Source: Paracoccus sp. DMF-8
Lineage (GTDB): Bacteria > Pseudomonadota > Alphaproteobacteria > Rhodobacterales > Rhodobacteraceae
Assembly (NCBI RefSeq): GCF_029309835.1
Contig: NZ_JARJHL010000018.1
Location: forward strand, 1-64,000
DNA: 64,000 bases
Direction of reading: 5' to 3'
Shown here: one piece after another, positions 56,178 through 64,000 of the stretch
Numbering within the stretch: the first letter of the stretch is position 1
Layout of the letters: every line of letters begins with the position of its first letter
The notes under the pieces: generated by a model
Databases searched by the model: none
What the model was told of the DNA's origin: nothing
Seen by the model: only the letters and a program-made list of their open reading frames with translations
Translations under genes and position numbers: made by a program

Positions 56178-56243
56178 AATGAGTAATTTTCGACCATATA
56201 CCCGGTTGGTTGCGGCGTCCCGTCATCATACTTCGGTTCTGCC

Positions 56244-56969
56244 ATGATCGAATTCCGCCCCCTGCCTGACGACCACCCTGACCTGGCCCGGTCGCCCATG
56301 TTCCGCGCCACCTCCCTGACACTCGGCTACGCCCTGGAGCACGGCAGCATCGGTCTGACCGCCACCAAGGCCTTCAAGCGGGATTTCGTGCATTGGGCCG
56401 TCGAGCACTTCGAATGGCCCGGGAAGACCGCCGAGGACATGTTTCGCTACCATAAGGTCGTGAATGAAGCCGATTTCCCGCCGCTCGAACTCCTGCATTT
56501 CCTGCTGATCCGGTTGCGCCTCGGGCGCCATTACAAGGGCACGTTCCGCGCGACGAACGATGGCAGGATGTATGCGGGCCAGCCCGGCGCGCTCTTCGAC
56601 AAGCTGGTGCCGTTCTTCTTGCTGGCAATGGATCATGCCGCCTATTCCCGGATCGGTGAGGGGGCGCCCGGCAACTGGGACACTTGGCTCAATGTCATGA
56701 ACGTGGAAATCGAGAACGGGCTAAGCGAGCGAGAGCTCTACGGGGTCTTCTATGGCGAAGGGCCGGATTGGGACAATGACGGATGGCGCCAGATCGGCGC
56801 CTTCAGCGCCTGCGTTCTGAAACCATTGGAATGGGCCGGATTCATTACCTCTCAGGAAACCCGTGAGCCGGACGGCCGGCTGGCCAACATGATCTTCAAG
56901 ACGCCGCTCTGGCGCTCGGTTTTGAAACTGGAGACCGACGGGCAATTGCGTCCAATGGTTCGGCACTGA
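56244..56969 (+). CDS. Hypothetical protein
   Basis: 241 residues, acidic and aromatic-rich (MIEFRPLPDDHPDLARSPMFRATSLTLGYALEHGSIGLTATKAFKRDFVHWAVEHF..., later GVFYGEGPDWDNDGWRQIGAFSACVLKPLEWAGFI). The last part looks like a small winged-helix-type unit, but I cannot assign a family. It stands 66 bases after hsdR on the same strand and may belong to the same transcription unit. Confidence 0.6.
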   Translation: MIEFRPLPDDHPDLARSPMFRATSLTLGYALEHGSIGLTATKAFKRDFVHWAVEHFEWPGKTAEDMFRYHKVVNEADFPPLELLHFLLIRLRLGRHYKGTFRATNDGRMYAGQPGALFDKLVPFFLLAMDHAAYSRIGEGAPGNWDTWLNVMNVEIENGLSERELYGVFYGEGPDWDNDGWRQIGAFSACVLKPLEWAGFITSQETREPDGRLANMIFKTPLWRSVLKLETDGQLRPMVRH

Positions 56970-57115
56970 ATACGGTATTCGTATCGGATATTCCGCCAGG
57001 GATTTGCGGGCCAAGGAACGGCTTCTGCCCCCCGGAGAGCCGTGATAGGAGCAGATCTCGATCAGTGTTCCGTGACGACCCTTTTGAATTTCTGAGTGTA
57101 TAAGCGAACAAGACG

Positions 57116-58139
57116 ATGCCTCACCACCGGTCGATTCATCTTGTGGGCAGTCTGAGTCTGTCCTCGAATGTGGAATGCTTTCACAAGGTGAGTGAACTTG
57201 CCGGTCCTGGCGTCGCGCGGCTGCCGGATGGCGAAACCGGCCCGCGCGGCATGTGGATCGGCTGGCAGGCAGGCAAGCTCGCCTGTAATCTGGGGCTTCA
57301 GCCTGAAGGTTAGGCCCAGAGCTAGGAATACAAGCCCAAAACGCGGCTGGTGCTGAAGGATGGCTTTGATCCGGCTGCGTTGCGTTTTGATGATCTGGGA
57401 TATGCGCGGGCGGCGCCAGATCCTATGCCGTCTACGCCGATTTGAAGCAGAAGGGCGAGATCGGCGCCGAAACCCGTTTTCAGGTATCACTGCCTACGCC
57501 ACTGGCCGTGCTGACGGTTTTCATCGCGGAATCCTCTCAAGAGGCGGTCGAGCCGGCGCTGGAGGCGGGATTCCTGCATGAGCTGGAACAGATTCTTGCA
57601 GGCATCCCGCATGACCAGCTGGCGATCCAGTGGGATGTGGCGGTGGAATTCGGCATACTAGAAACCAACATGCCCTTCTATGTCCGAGACAAGAAGGCCG
57701 GCATCATCGAGCGGCTGATCCGTCTGGGCTATGCCGTGCCCGACGGCGTCGAGTTGGGCTATCACCTCTGCTACGGCAATATGGGACTGAAGCACTTCAA
57801 GGAGCCGGAGGATACGGGCCTGATCGTCGAGATCGCCAACCCGCTGTTTGCAGGAGTGCAGCGCCCGATCAACTGGATCCACCTGCCGGTGCCGATCGAC
57901 CGCGATGACGACGCCTATTTCGCACCGCTGAAAGGGCTGAAACGCCCAACTGGCACGCAGGTCTTCCTCGGCCTCGTTCATCTGGCGGACGGGCTGGAAG
58001 GGACACGGCGGCGGATGGCCACGGCCTCGCGCTTCATTCAGGACTACGGCATCGGCTCTGAATGCGGGATGAGCGGCCGACCCGAAGGCTGGAGGAGGAG
58101 ATGCTGGCCCTGCATCGCACCGTGGCCGAGACGGCCTGA
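57116..58139 (+). pseudogene. UROD/MetE-like family gene with frameshifts and stops
   Basis: Three frames must be joined. Frame A (57116-57313) is MPHHRSIHLVGSLSLSSNVECFHKVSELAGPGVARLPDGETGP; after internal stops comes frame B (about 57442-58085: EIGAETRFQVSLPTPLAVLTVFIA...LELEQILAGIPHDQLAIQWDVAVEFGIL...LGYHLCYGNMGLKHFKEP); frame C ends LEEEMLALHRTVAETA. The beta-barrel-like layout and the H-x-C-Y-G segment resemble cobalamin-independent methionine synthase or UROD relatives of unknown function. At least two indels and two stops are needed, so it is not functional. It may have worked with the SDR encoded next. Confidence 0.65.
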
Positions 58140-58196
58140 GGCGCGGCGGGCGTTGATTTCTGGCACGGCACACATATCAGTAAGGAGAAAACTCTG

Positions 58197-58946
58197 ATGG
58201 AACTCAAGGATCACGTAATCATCGTGACGGGCGGCGCCAGCGGCATCGGCCGCGAGGCCTGCCTCGCGCTGGCAGCCAAGGGCGCGAACCTCGTCGTCGC
58301 CGATTTCAATCTTGATGGCGCCGAAGTGGTTGTGGGCGAGGTGCAGGCCCTGGGCGTCAAGGCGGTGAGCTTCAAGGTCGATGTGTCGAAGGCCGAAGAG
58401 ATGAGCGCGCTCGTCGACTTCGCGGTTGAAAAGCTGGGAACGCTGAACGGTATCTTCAACAATGCCGGGATCGGGCTGGTAAAGCCCTTCCTTGAAATGG
58501 ATCCGGCATCTTACCTAAAGGTGATCGAGGTCGACCAGCACAGCGTCTATTACGGCATGTATTACGTCGCGAAGAAAATGGTCGCATTGGGCGCGAAGGG
58601 CACCTTCGTGAACACGGCCTCAATCTATGGCTCGATCGCCTCGCGTGGCAGTTTCAACTACAACGCCGCCAAGGCAGCGGTGATCGCCATGACCCGGTCG
58701 GGCGCTCTGGAACTGGCCGAATATGGCATCCGCGTGGTCGGCGTTGCGCCGGGCTTTATCGACACTCCGATCTCTGGCAAGGACGCGGAGTTCAAAGAGA
58801 CTCTCGCTGTCCAGCACATGAGCGGCAAGCTGATCGACCCGGCAAAAGTCGCAAGCGTCGTAGCTTTTCTGTTCACCGATGCCGCTGCTGCGGTCAACGG
58901 TTCGACCGTCGCGGTGGATGACGGCTTCCTCGCCTTCAAGGTGTGA
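58197..58946 (+). CDS. Short-chain dehydrogenase/reductase
   Basis: 249 residues with cofactor motif TGGASGIGREACLAL, an NAD-type acidic end of the second strand (LVVADFN), NNAG motif, catalytic Ser/Tyr/Lys (NTASIYGSIASRGSFNYNAAKAA) and C-terminal NGSTVAVDDGFLAF. The substrate is unknown; the nearest families are 3-oxoacyl-ACP reductase-like and polyol/steroid dehydrogenase-like SDRs. An AAGGAG ribosome binding site precedes the start. It directly follows the frameshifted UROD-like pseudogene, with which it was probably co-transcribed. Confidence 0.85.
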   Translation: MELKDHVIIVTGGASGIGREACLALAAKGANLVVADFNLDGAEVVVGEVQALGVKAVSFKVDVSKAEEMSALVDFAVEKLGTLNGIFNNAGIGLVKPFLEMDPASYLKVIEVDQHSVYYGMYYVAKKMVALGAKGTFVNTASIYGSIASRGSFNYNAAKAAVIAMTRSGALELAEYGIRVVGVAPGFIDTPISGKDAEFKETLAVQHMSGKLIDPAKVASVVAFLFTDAAAAVNGSTVAVDDGFLAFKV

Positions 58947-58989
58947 TCCGTGTCGCCTGACGAGTGACGACGGCGCGCGACATGAAACC

Positions 58990-60504
58990 TCAGTCCCCGG
59001 CAACCCACCGGGGACGTCGGCCGACACGAAACGGCTCCGGTGTCTTAGTCGTGGGCTTATCGCCAGTCAGTGCCCAGAAGGCACTCTTGCGGCCGTGGGA
59101 GCTGCGCAGGGTTTCGCAGTAATCAGCATGGGCCGGCATGTCCGCAGGGCGTGCCGGATCGGCCTCCGCCTCACCGGCAAGGGCATCGAGTCTCGCCAGA
59201 TATTTCGCGCCATGCGGGTAGGCCTTGGAGCGGGCTCGGGCAAGGATGTCATCCAGCAATGCCCGCCAGAGGATCGTCGCTGCGAGCGCGTGCTCATGGC
59301 TCAGCTCATCGGCGATCCCCGGCAGGACGTGCCAGTTCTGCCCTTCCCAATCACTGTGGCGCGCCACGATGAGCGCCGCCGCCAGATCGCGGCGGGCCCG
59401 GGCAAGATAGAATCGCAGCGCGACCATGGGATCGGCATGGCGCATTGCCAAAGCGATGGCTCGATCCTCCGCCTCGAGATCCTCGAAATCCGGCAGCATC
59501 TTGAGGTGTTCACGCAGAAGCTGCGGCGAGAGGGCCTCTGCAAACCGATCCCAGAGCAGCTGTCTGGCCTCGTCCTTGCGGCCAAGCGCAGCGAGGATCC
59601 GCGCCTCCAGACTGGCCTGCCGCACCAGGGGAGATGGCGCATCTTCTTCCTCATCGTCGAAAACATCATGGCGAACCGGTTTCGGGCGTGCCCGGCGCAC
59701 CCAGTCCAGCGCCTCCTCAGCGCGGCGGGCGTCGAAGAGCCGTTCGGCAATCGCCAGCACATTCTGTCGCTGCTCCGGCTTTTCCTGCTCCAACGCAATC
59801 AGCAGATCCAAATTACCGCCGGCCCCCGCTATCATCTGGCGGATTTCGCGCCATTCGTCCGTCATGGAACGGAACCAGCGCGCCGAGGCCCTCTCGCCGG
59901 CTTCTGCGGCATGTCGTTCGGTGATGCGTTCGTATAGGTCGGCATCCCAGTCGGCCAGCACGTCCAGAGGCAGATGAGGAATGACGCGCTCTGCGACCGG
60001 CCGAAGGTAGCCGTGCTCGGTCTCACCCAGTGCGGCCATGATCGCCGTCGGCAACGCCTGTTGCGCGGCGGGCGGCAATCCTGCGGCCGCACGGGCCATG
60101 GCCTCGATGGCCCCCCAATAGACATCCTGCAAATGCCCGGAGGAATCGTCGACCCGCTGGAACACCTGATCATGGGTAGCGATGAACCGCAGCAAACGCA
60201 CGGCGGCCAGCACCGGACTTGCCGGGAGCAGTTCTTTGACAATGCTGTCGCAAAGCCCCTGCAGATCCTCGCGAAAGGCACGCGCCTTATCCCAGTCGAT
60301 GAAGCCGCGGGCGCGCTCGAGGCCAGAGAGACGCCGGTCGATCAGTTTCGCAATCGCATCCGGCCCGGACTGGCCGGCCAGTGCCGCATTCACCCGCCGT
60401 TTGAAGCCGGCATTTGCCTGCGCCTCATCAAGCACCAGCTCCGCAAGCTTCTCAGCCCCCAGAGCGGAAAGATTTTCGACAGAGAGAGCGGACTTGCGGG
60501 CCAT
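58990..60504 (-). CDS. DUF6880-type helical-repeat protein
   Basis: 504 residues, almost entirely helical. It begins MARKSALSVENLSALGAEKLAELVLDEAQANAGFKRRVNAAL, the opening seen in DUF6880 proteins. Later come TPR-like stretches (LAIAERLFDARRAEEALDWVRRA, LEARILAALGRKDEARQLLWDRFAEAL) and an acidic insert (DDEEEDAP). Function is unknown; the repeats suggest a protein-binding scaffold. A small gene lies upstream on the same strand. Confidence 0.7.
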   Translation of the reverse strand: MARKSALSVENLSALGAEKLAELVLDEAQANAGFKRRVNAALAGQSGPDAIAKLIDRRLSGLERARGFIDWDKARAFREDLQGLCDSIVKELLPASPVLAAVRLLRFIATHDQVFQRVDDSSGHLQDVYWGAIEAMARAAAGLPPAAQQALPTAIMAALGETEHGYLRPVAERVIPHLPLDVLADWDADLYERITERHAAEAGERASARWFRSMTDEWREIRQMIAGAGGNLDLLIALEQEKPEQRQNVLAIAERLFDARRAEEALDWVRRARPKPVRHDVFDDEEEDAPSPLVRQASLEARILAALGRKDEARQLLWDRFAEALSPQLLREHLKMLPDFEDLEAEDRAIALAMRHADPMVALRFYLARARRDLAAALIVARHSDWEGQNWHVLPGIADELSHEHALAATILWRALLDDILARARSKAYPHGAKYLARLDALAGEAEADPARPADMPAHADYCETLRSSHGRKSAFWALTGDKPTTKTPEPFRVGRRPRWVAGD

Positions 60505-60605
60505 GGGGTTCTTTTGATGGGCTGATCCCTGTCCTGATGCCCGATGTCGACCGATCAGGCAAGTTTGCCTGTCTCACGATACATGCAGGCCTTGGCAAGA
60601 ATTTC

Positions 60606-60767
60606 CTACAAACCAAGTCTTGTGGGCGACGGGCCAATCCGAACATCCGCCTCAAGCGCTGCCTCCCATGCGATCAACAGCGTCCCCGGATTGGGGAGGC
60701 AAGAGGTTTGGATGTGGGAGATGTGTTCTTCAAGATGTTCGACGAGCTTTTCGATCCGGGTGCGCAT
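60606..60767 (-). CDS. Small hypothetical protein (53 aa)
   Basis: A minus-strand frame MRTRIEKLVEHLEEHISHIQTSCLPNPGTLLIAWEAALEADVRIGPS, with AAGGA about eight bases before the ATG. The N-terminal half is a likely amphipathic helix. It lies about 100 bases upstream of the DUF6880-type gene in the same orientation. It is too short to identify; it could be real or chance. Confidence 0.4.
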   Translation of the reverse strand: MRTRIEKLVEHLEEHISHIQTSCLPNPGTLLIAWEAALEADVRIGPSPTRLGL

Positions 60768-60968
60768 GGGGATGTCCTTTGATGCTCCGTATTAATCTCA
60801 TGGCCCAATGAAAAGACAAATAGTCCGGCAAACATAACCAGCCTTCAAAGAAGAAATTCACTAGTAGATATATTATTTCGAATTTATTTGCGTGAGGGAT
60901 CGAAGGCTGTCCTTCGGGACGGAACTTGATCGGTGGGATGTATTGGTAGGGCATCACATTAAATATTT

Positions 60969-61098
60969 CCTAAAGTGAATTATCCGCATTTTGATGCGAC
61001 GACCTTGATCGGATTGGCGATCACGGCTTGCTGGCGGGGTAATGTCGACGGATCTACGCTGTTCTAAAGTATTACCTACGGTGAATTTTACGTATTTT
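60969..61098 (+). repeat. Pair of 24-bp imperfect direct repeats upstream of a DNA-binding-like gene
   Basis: Copy 1 at 60969-60992 and copy 2 at 61075-61098 share 18 of 24 bases (core GTGAATT with CCTA before and ATTTT after). They lie in an AT-rich 411-base gap (60768-61178) that holds no other supported gene, just upstream of the start at 61179, so operator or attachment-arm sites are plausible. Confidence 0.45.
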
Positions 61099-61178
61099 CG
61101 CCCGGTTATCCACAATGTCGAGCATTTACCGACGTATCGGCATTTGGTGAGAGAATCATGAATTGGTAAAATGGCGGC

Positions 61179-61670
61179 ATGAATAAGATTGCCCGCCCCT
61201 ATGTCACTAGCCGCCCGGTCAGTCTGACCGAAACGGGTCGGCACCTGAATATCAGTGTTCCCATGGTGCAACCGGTCATGGTGAAGATGGGAGCCAGAAT
61301 CTTGCCCGGCGGGCGGTATGATCTGGTGGACGTTTGGCGGCGCATGTGGGGTATCGATCGGGTCCCGATGGCCTGGATCGAAAGCTTGAAGCGGCCGCTC
61401 CTTTCCGTTGAATCTGTTGCGGAAATGGTCGGATCTCATCCCACAACTATTCGCCGCGCCGGAAATGAACGTTCCACTAGATGGCGTTTACCGGAGCACT
61501 TCGATCTTGGCCCGAGGCTGCGCAGATACCTTCCCTTGCACATTGATGCTTGGATGCGGGGGAGGAGCCGCGCGGAGTGGCTTCGCAGGCGCCATGGTCC
61601 GGTGGGACCTCTCGGATTGCGCTTGAAAAGGGCGGCGGATGCCCAAGACGGCGGCGCCATGTCGGATTAG
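61179..61670 (+). CDS. Small putative DNA-binding protein
   Basis: 163 residues starting MNKIARPYVTSRPVSLTETGRHLNISVPMVQPVMVKMGARIL, where SLTETGRHLNISVPMVQPVM looks like a helix-turn-helix of the excisionase or MerR-like type. A second similar unit occurs at LLSVESVAEMVGSHPTTIRRAG. The C-terminus is very basic (RGRSRAEWLRRRHGPVGPLGLRLKRA). It precedes the tyrosine recombinase by 119 bases on the same strand and may be its directionality or control factor; that is an inference. Confidence 0.6.
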   Translation: MNKIARPYVTSRPVSLTETGRHLNISVPMVQPVMVKMGARILPGGRYDLVDVWRRMWGIDRVPMAWIESLKRPLLSVESVAEMVGSHPTTIRRAGNERSTRWRLPEHFDLGPRLRRYLPLHIDAWMRGRSRAEWLRRRHGPVGPLGLRLKRAADAQDGGAMSD

Positions 61671-61788
61671 CGCACAGTCCTAGAAGCAGCGAAATTTATG
61701 ACGAACACCCGCCGAATTTCGGTTCTGGAATGTGGGGTAGTGTTTGTCATTCATCGCAAAACAACAACGTTTTATCAAAATAGCGAAC

Positions 61789-63543
61789 ATGGAAAATATC
61801 AACCTCTCCAATTCGACCATGCTTGACGTCAGGAACTGGATTCAGGACAAGAAGCCCTATCGCGCTGCGACCGAGAAAGATTATCTGGCGCAAATCGAGC
61901 GTTGCCCGCGGATCTATAATGCAAATCGTCTGGAGGATATTTCGCCCAGCGTTGAAGCCTTTGCTGCGCGGTTCCAGAGAAATGACTTTCCTGCGGGCTT
62001 CAAGACGCCAGATGCCTATCGGGCCTGGCGCAGAAAGATGATCGCCATCCTCAAACGGTTTCATGGTGAGTTCGCGTCAAAGGCACAGCGCGCGGGTCGG
62101 AAAGACGGATGGGCGGATCTGTTGGACGTTTGCGTTTCCCTGCTTGAGATGAAGGGAGGCAGCAGCCTGCAGGGGCTTATCCCGATCCGGCTTCTGGCCG
62201 ACGAGGCCCGAAAGGCCGATCAGCAACCCGACCAGCTGACCGAGCCATTCCTGACGGAACTCAGCGATGCGCTGCGCGGGACGCAGCGGAGATCGGTCGG
62301 AAATGCCATTCGGAACCTGGAGATCATGCGTCAGAACTCGCCGGCTCTCGACGCGCTGTTGCCACCCGGGCCTCTTCCTGATCTGGCCAAGGTTCGCCGC
62401 TCCGGGCAGGTGCCGCTGCCGGAATATCTGAAGGTTCAGCTTGATCGGCTGGTCGAGGACATGGGCGGGGGCGTTTATGATGAAATCCTTGACGAAAGCC
62501 TTGAAGGCAAGAGTCCGGCCACACTTCAGACGTATCGGGCCGCACTTGGTAAATATCTGGGTTCGGCCATGAAACTCGGCATGTTGGGACGGACATCCGG
62601 CATCACCGATGCGTTTACCAAGGATGTCTTTGTCTCCGTCTTGCGTGACTGGATCGCTGAAACGGATCCGGCCAGGAAAATTTCAGACCGTTCGATGAGG
62701 TCCTATGTCGGAAAACTGCGCGCCGCCGCGGTGCAGCTCAACGCCCCGATCATCCCGCTGATGGACAAGACCCTCAATGCGAACCGGAACATGCGCAAGG
62801 GCTTTGAAGATGGCAAACGTATGCCGGAGCATGTGCGGCTGTTCTGCAGCCGGTTGGTCCGGGACCGGCGCGCGGAGCTTACCTTCCTGTCGCTTCATAC
62901 GCAGTTCCGGAAAAGGGCGCTTGCCCTGATCAACAAGCCTGACGCCGACACCTATGACGAGGAGCGCATCGTTCAGTTCGGAATGCTGGCGGCATTCTGT
63001 GCCATCGGCTTGTGGGGGGTGCCGCTTCGGCTCGGCAACCTGATCCGGTTGCGGCATCGGGGCGAAAATCCCACCCTGGTCCTCCCTTACGGGTCTCGCG
63101 ACCGGGCTCATATTCTGATCAGCGCGCAAGACGTCAAGAACAGCAGGCCGATCCGAGCAGAGATCTCACAGGGTCCCACCCGCGGTCTTGAGGTTCTTCA
63201 ATGGTATATCGACGAAATCCGGCCCCGCATCCCGTGGGCCGATCGGTCCCCTTTCCTGTTCCCGGGATATAGCGGCACCCTTATCGGCCAGAAAACCCCG
63301 GGGGATTGGCTGACCAACCACACCCGCGCAATCGGCCTGCCGATGACGCCCCACAATCTGCGGCACGGCCTGGCAACGCTGCACCTCAAATACCATCCCG
63401 GCGATTACGGCGGTGCCGCGAGGCTTCTGTGCAATACCCCGCAAACGGTGCGCCAGTATTACGCCTGGATCGATGAGGAGGCCGAAATGCGCAATGTCCA
63501 GCAGGAAGTCGCCAAGCTCGGAGGTTTCAGCGATGAGCTCTAA
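61789..63543 (+). CDS. Tyrosine recombinase/phage-integrase-family protein
   Basis: About 584 residues, long for the family because of an extended N-terminal region (1-330) with SAM-like helical segments. The catalytic domain shows the first Arg in GVPLRLGNLIRLRHRG (near 413), a Lys-containing beta turn (ISAQDVKNSRPIRAE), the H-x-x-R box in TPHNLRHGLATL (near 521-524) and the Tyr in TVRQYYAWIDEEAE (near 557). The ATG at 61789 is preferred over an in-frame TTG 45 bases upstream. It overlaps the next gene by 11 bases, so two integration-related proteins are probably made together. Confidence 0.85.
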   Translation: MENINLSNSTMLDVRNWIQDKKPYRAATEKDYLAQIERCPRIYNANRLEDISPSVEAFAARFQRNDFPAGFKTPDAYRAWRRKMIAILKRFHGEFASKAQRAGRKDGWADLLDVCVSLLEMKGGSSLQGLIPIRLLADEARKADQQPDQLTEPFLTELSDALRGTQRRSVGNAIRNLEIMRQNSPALDALLPPGPLPDLAKVRRSGQVPLPEYLKVQLDRLVEDMGGGVYDEILDESLEGKSPATLQTYRAALGKYLGSAMKLGMLGRTSGITDAFTKDVFVSVLRDWIAETDPARKISDRSMRSYVGKLRAAAVQLNAPIIPLMDKTLNANRNMRKGFEDGKRMPEHVRLFCSRLVRDRRAELTFLSLHTQFRKRALALINKPDADTYDEERIVQFGMLAAFCAIGLWGVPLRLGNLIRLRHRGENPTLVLPYGSRDRAHILISAQDVKNSRPIRAEISQGPTRGLEVLQWYIDEIRPRIPWADRSPFLFPGYSGTLIGQKTPGDWLTNHTRAIGLPMTPHNLRHGLATLHLKYHPGDYGGAARLLCNTPQTVRQYYAWIDEEAEMRNVQQEVAKLGGFSDEL

Positions 63544-64000
63544 TTCGTCGTGGGCCGGACAGCGCCGCGAAGATATCCGTGCCGTCCTCGCGCAGCCGCA
63601 CTGGGACGGCATCCGCGATGTGGAGCGCATCGAAAGGATGGTCCGCAATGGCGAATTCACCTTGGCGGCGCTCCGGCGGCTGAACGCGATCATGCTGAAT
63701 GCGCAGGACAAGGGGCGGGCCTTCGAAACGATGGCCGCGTTCACCGCCGGTTGGAGCAAGGCCGAGCTCTGGAACACCAGGGCTGCGATGTTTGCGATCT
63801 TTGAAAATGGGCCGTTGCTGCGGGAAATTGACAGGGTCATTGCAAATCATGGTCGCTCGGGTCGAAAGCCATATCCACGTCGTGCCCGACGGTTCTCGGT
63901 TTTTCCGGATGAGCTTCCAGGGCGTTGGCAGGCCGCATTCCGCGATATGGTGGCCGGATATCCCGGAGAGCATGGCACCGTTCCGTCGCCCGCAATGATC
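63533..64000 (+). CDS. Integrase-associated protein, possibly a second recombinase (partial)
   Basis: A frame from the ATG at 63533 (MSSNSSWAGQRREDIRAVLAQPHWDGIRDVERIERMVRNGEF) stays open to the end of the window, giving 156 residues. The part seen is helical, then basic (NHGRSGRKPYPRRARRFSVFPDELPGRWQAAFRDMVAG), which resembles the N-terminal region of some large tyrosine recombinases from Rhodobacteraceae islands. The catalytic domain would lie beyond the window. It overlaps the recombinase gene by 11 bases. Confidence 0.6.
   Translation, partial: MSSNSSWAGQRREDIRAVLAQPHWDGIRDVERIERMVRNGEFTLAALRRLNAIMLNAQDKGRAFETMAAFTAGWSKAELWNTRAAMFAIFENGPLLREIDRVIANHGRSGRKPYPRRARRFSVFPDELPGRWQAAFRDMVAGYPGEHGTVPSPAMI

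Overview
The window looks like GC-rich chromosomal or large-plasmid DNA of an alphaproteobacterium of the Rhodobacteraceae, most likely Paracoccus or a close relative. This rests on codon use, the gene families present (pentitol ABC operon, compact HK97-type phage head genes, IS5-family elements, DUF6634/DUF6880-type proteins) and the overall GC level. It is an inference, because no rRNA or species marker is present. The first 17.7 kb is ordinary metabolic DNA; from about 17.7 kb to the end it is a mosaic of accessory DNA.

Region 1 (1-17.7 kb): carB, a small glyoxalase-fold gene, then a pentitol catabolic cluster. The cluster holds a xylitol/polyol dehydrogenase, xylulokinase, an AraC regulator, a three-gene sugar ABC importer, ribitol 2-dehydrogenase, a D-ribulokinase-type FGGY kinase, a miniature transketolase remnant and an L-xylulose-reductase-like SDR. 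Together they would import pentitols, oxidise them to pentuloses and phosphorylate these for the pentose phosphate pathway. A TonB-dependent catecholate-siderophore-type receptor with its own terminator closes the region.

Region 2 (17.7-24.7 kb): a cryptic prophage head module beside a displaced 3' half of tRNA-Phe (attachment-site scar). Genes run connector, terminase, HNH, capsid, protease and portal. The portal gene is cut off by an IS5-family element.

Region 3 (24.7-32.4 kb): a lower-GC defence cargo between an intact IS5-family element and a diverged, truncated relative. It holds a four-part retron on the minus strand: a PRTase-like effector, a winged-helix protein, an msr-msd ncRNA bounded by a perfect 13-bp a1/a2 inverted repeat, and a retron reverse transcriptase. 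Divergent from it is a large HIT-like/PLD/SF2-helicase/DUF3427 protein.

Region 4 (32.4-40.8 kb): a gene graveyard. Three junctions fuse remnants of six genes (BKACE/PanE, SSS symporter/PucR regulator, LysR/OppD). They are followed by an intact OppF-type ATPase, a FAD amine oxidase and two IS3-family fragments.

Region 5 (40.9-49.7 kb): a RES-type toxin-antitoxin pair with a readable promoter and operator; a GSU2403-type nucleotidyltransferase with its own promoter/operator; an IS110 scrap; a compact minus-strand cluster encoding an AAA+/M41-like protease, two small uncharacterised proteins, a metallophosphoesterase and an antitoxin-like protein; and a 1.36-kb AT-rich non-coding block full of short repeats.

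Region 6 (49.7-64 kb): a type I restriction-modification operon (hsdM frameshifted, hsdS, an extra gene, hsdR), hypothetical genes, a frameshifted UROD/MetE-like pseudogene, an SDR, a DUF6880-type protein, a small putative DNA-binding protein and a tyrosine recombinase overlapping a second gene that runs off the window. Regions 2-6 read as a recombination hot spot carrying several stacked defence modules.
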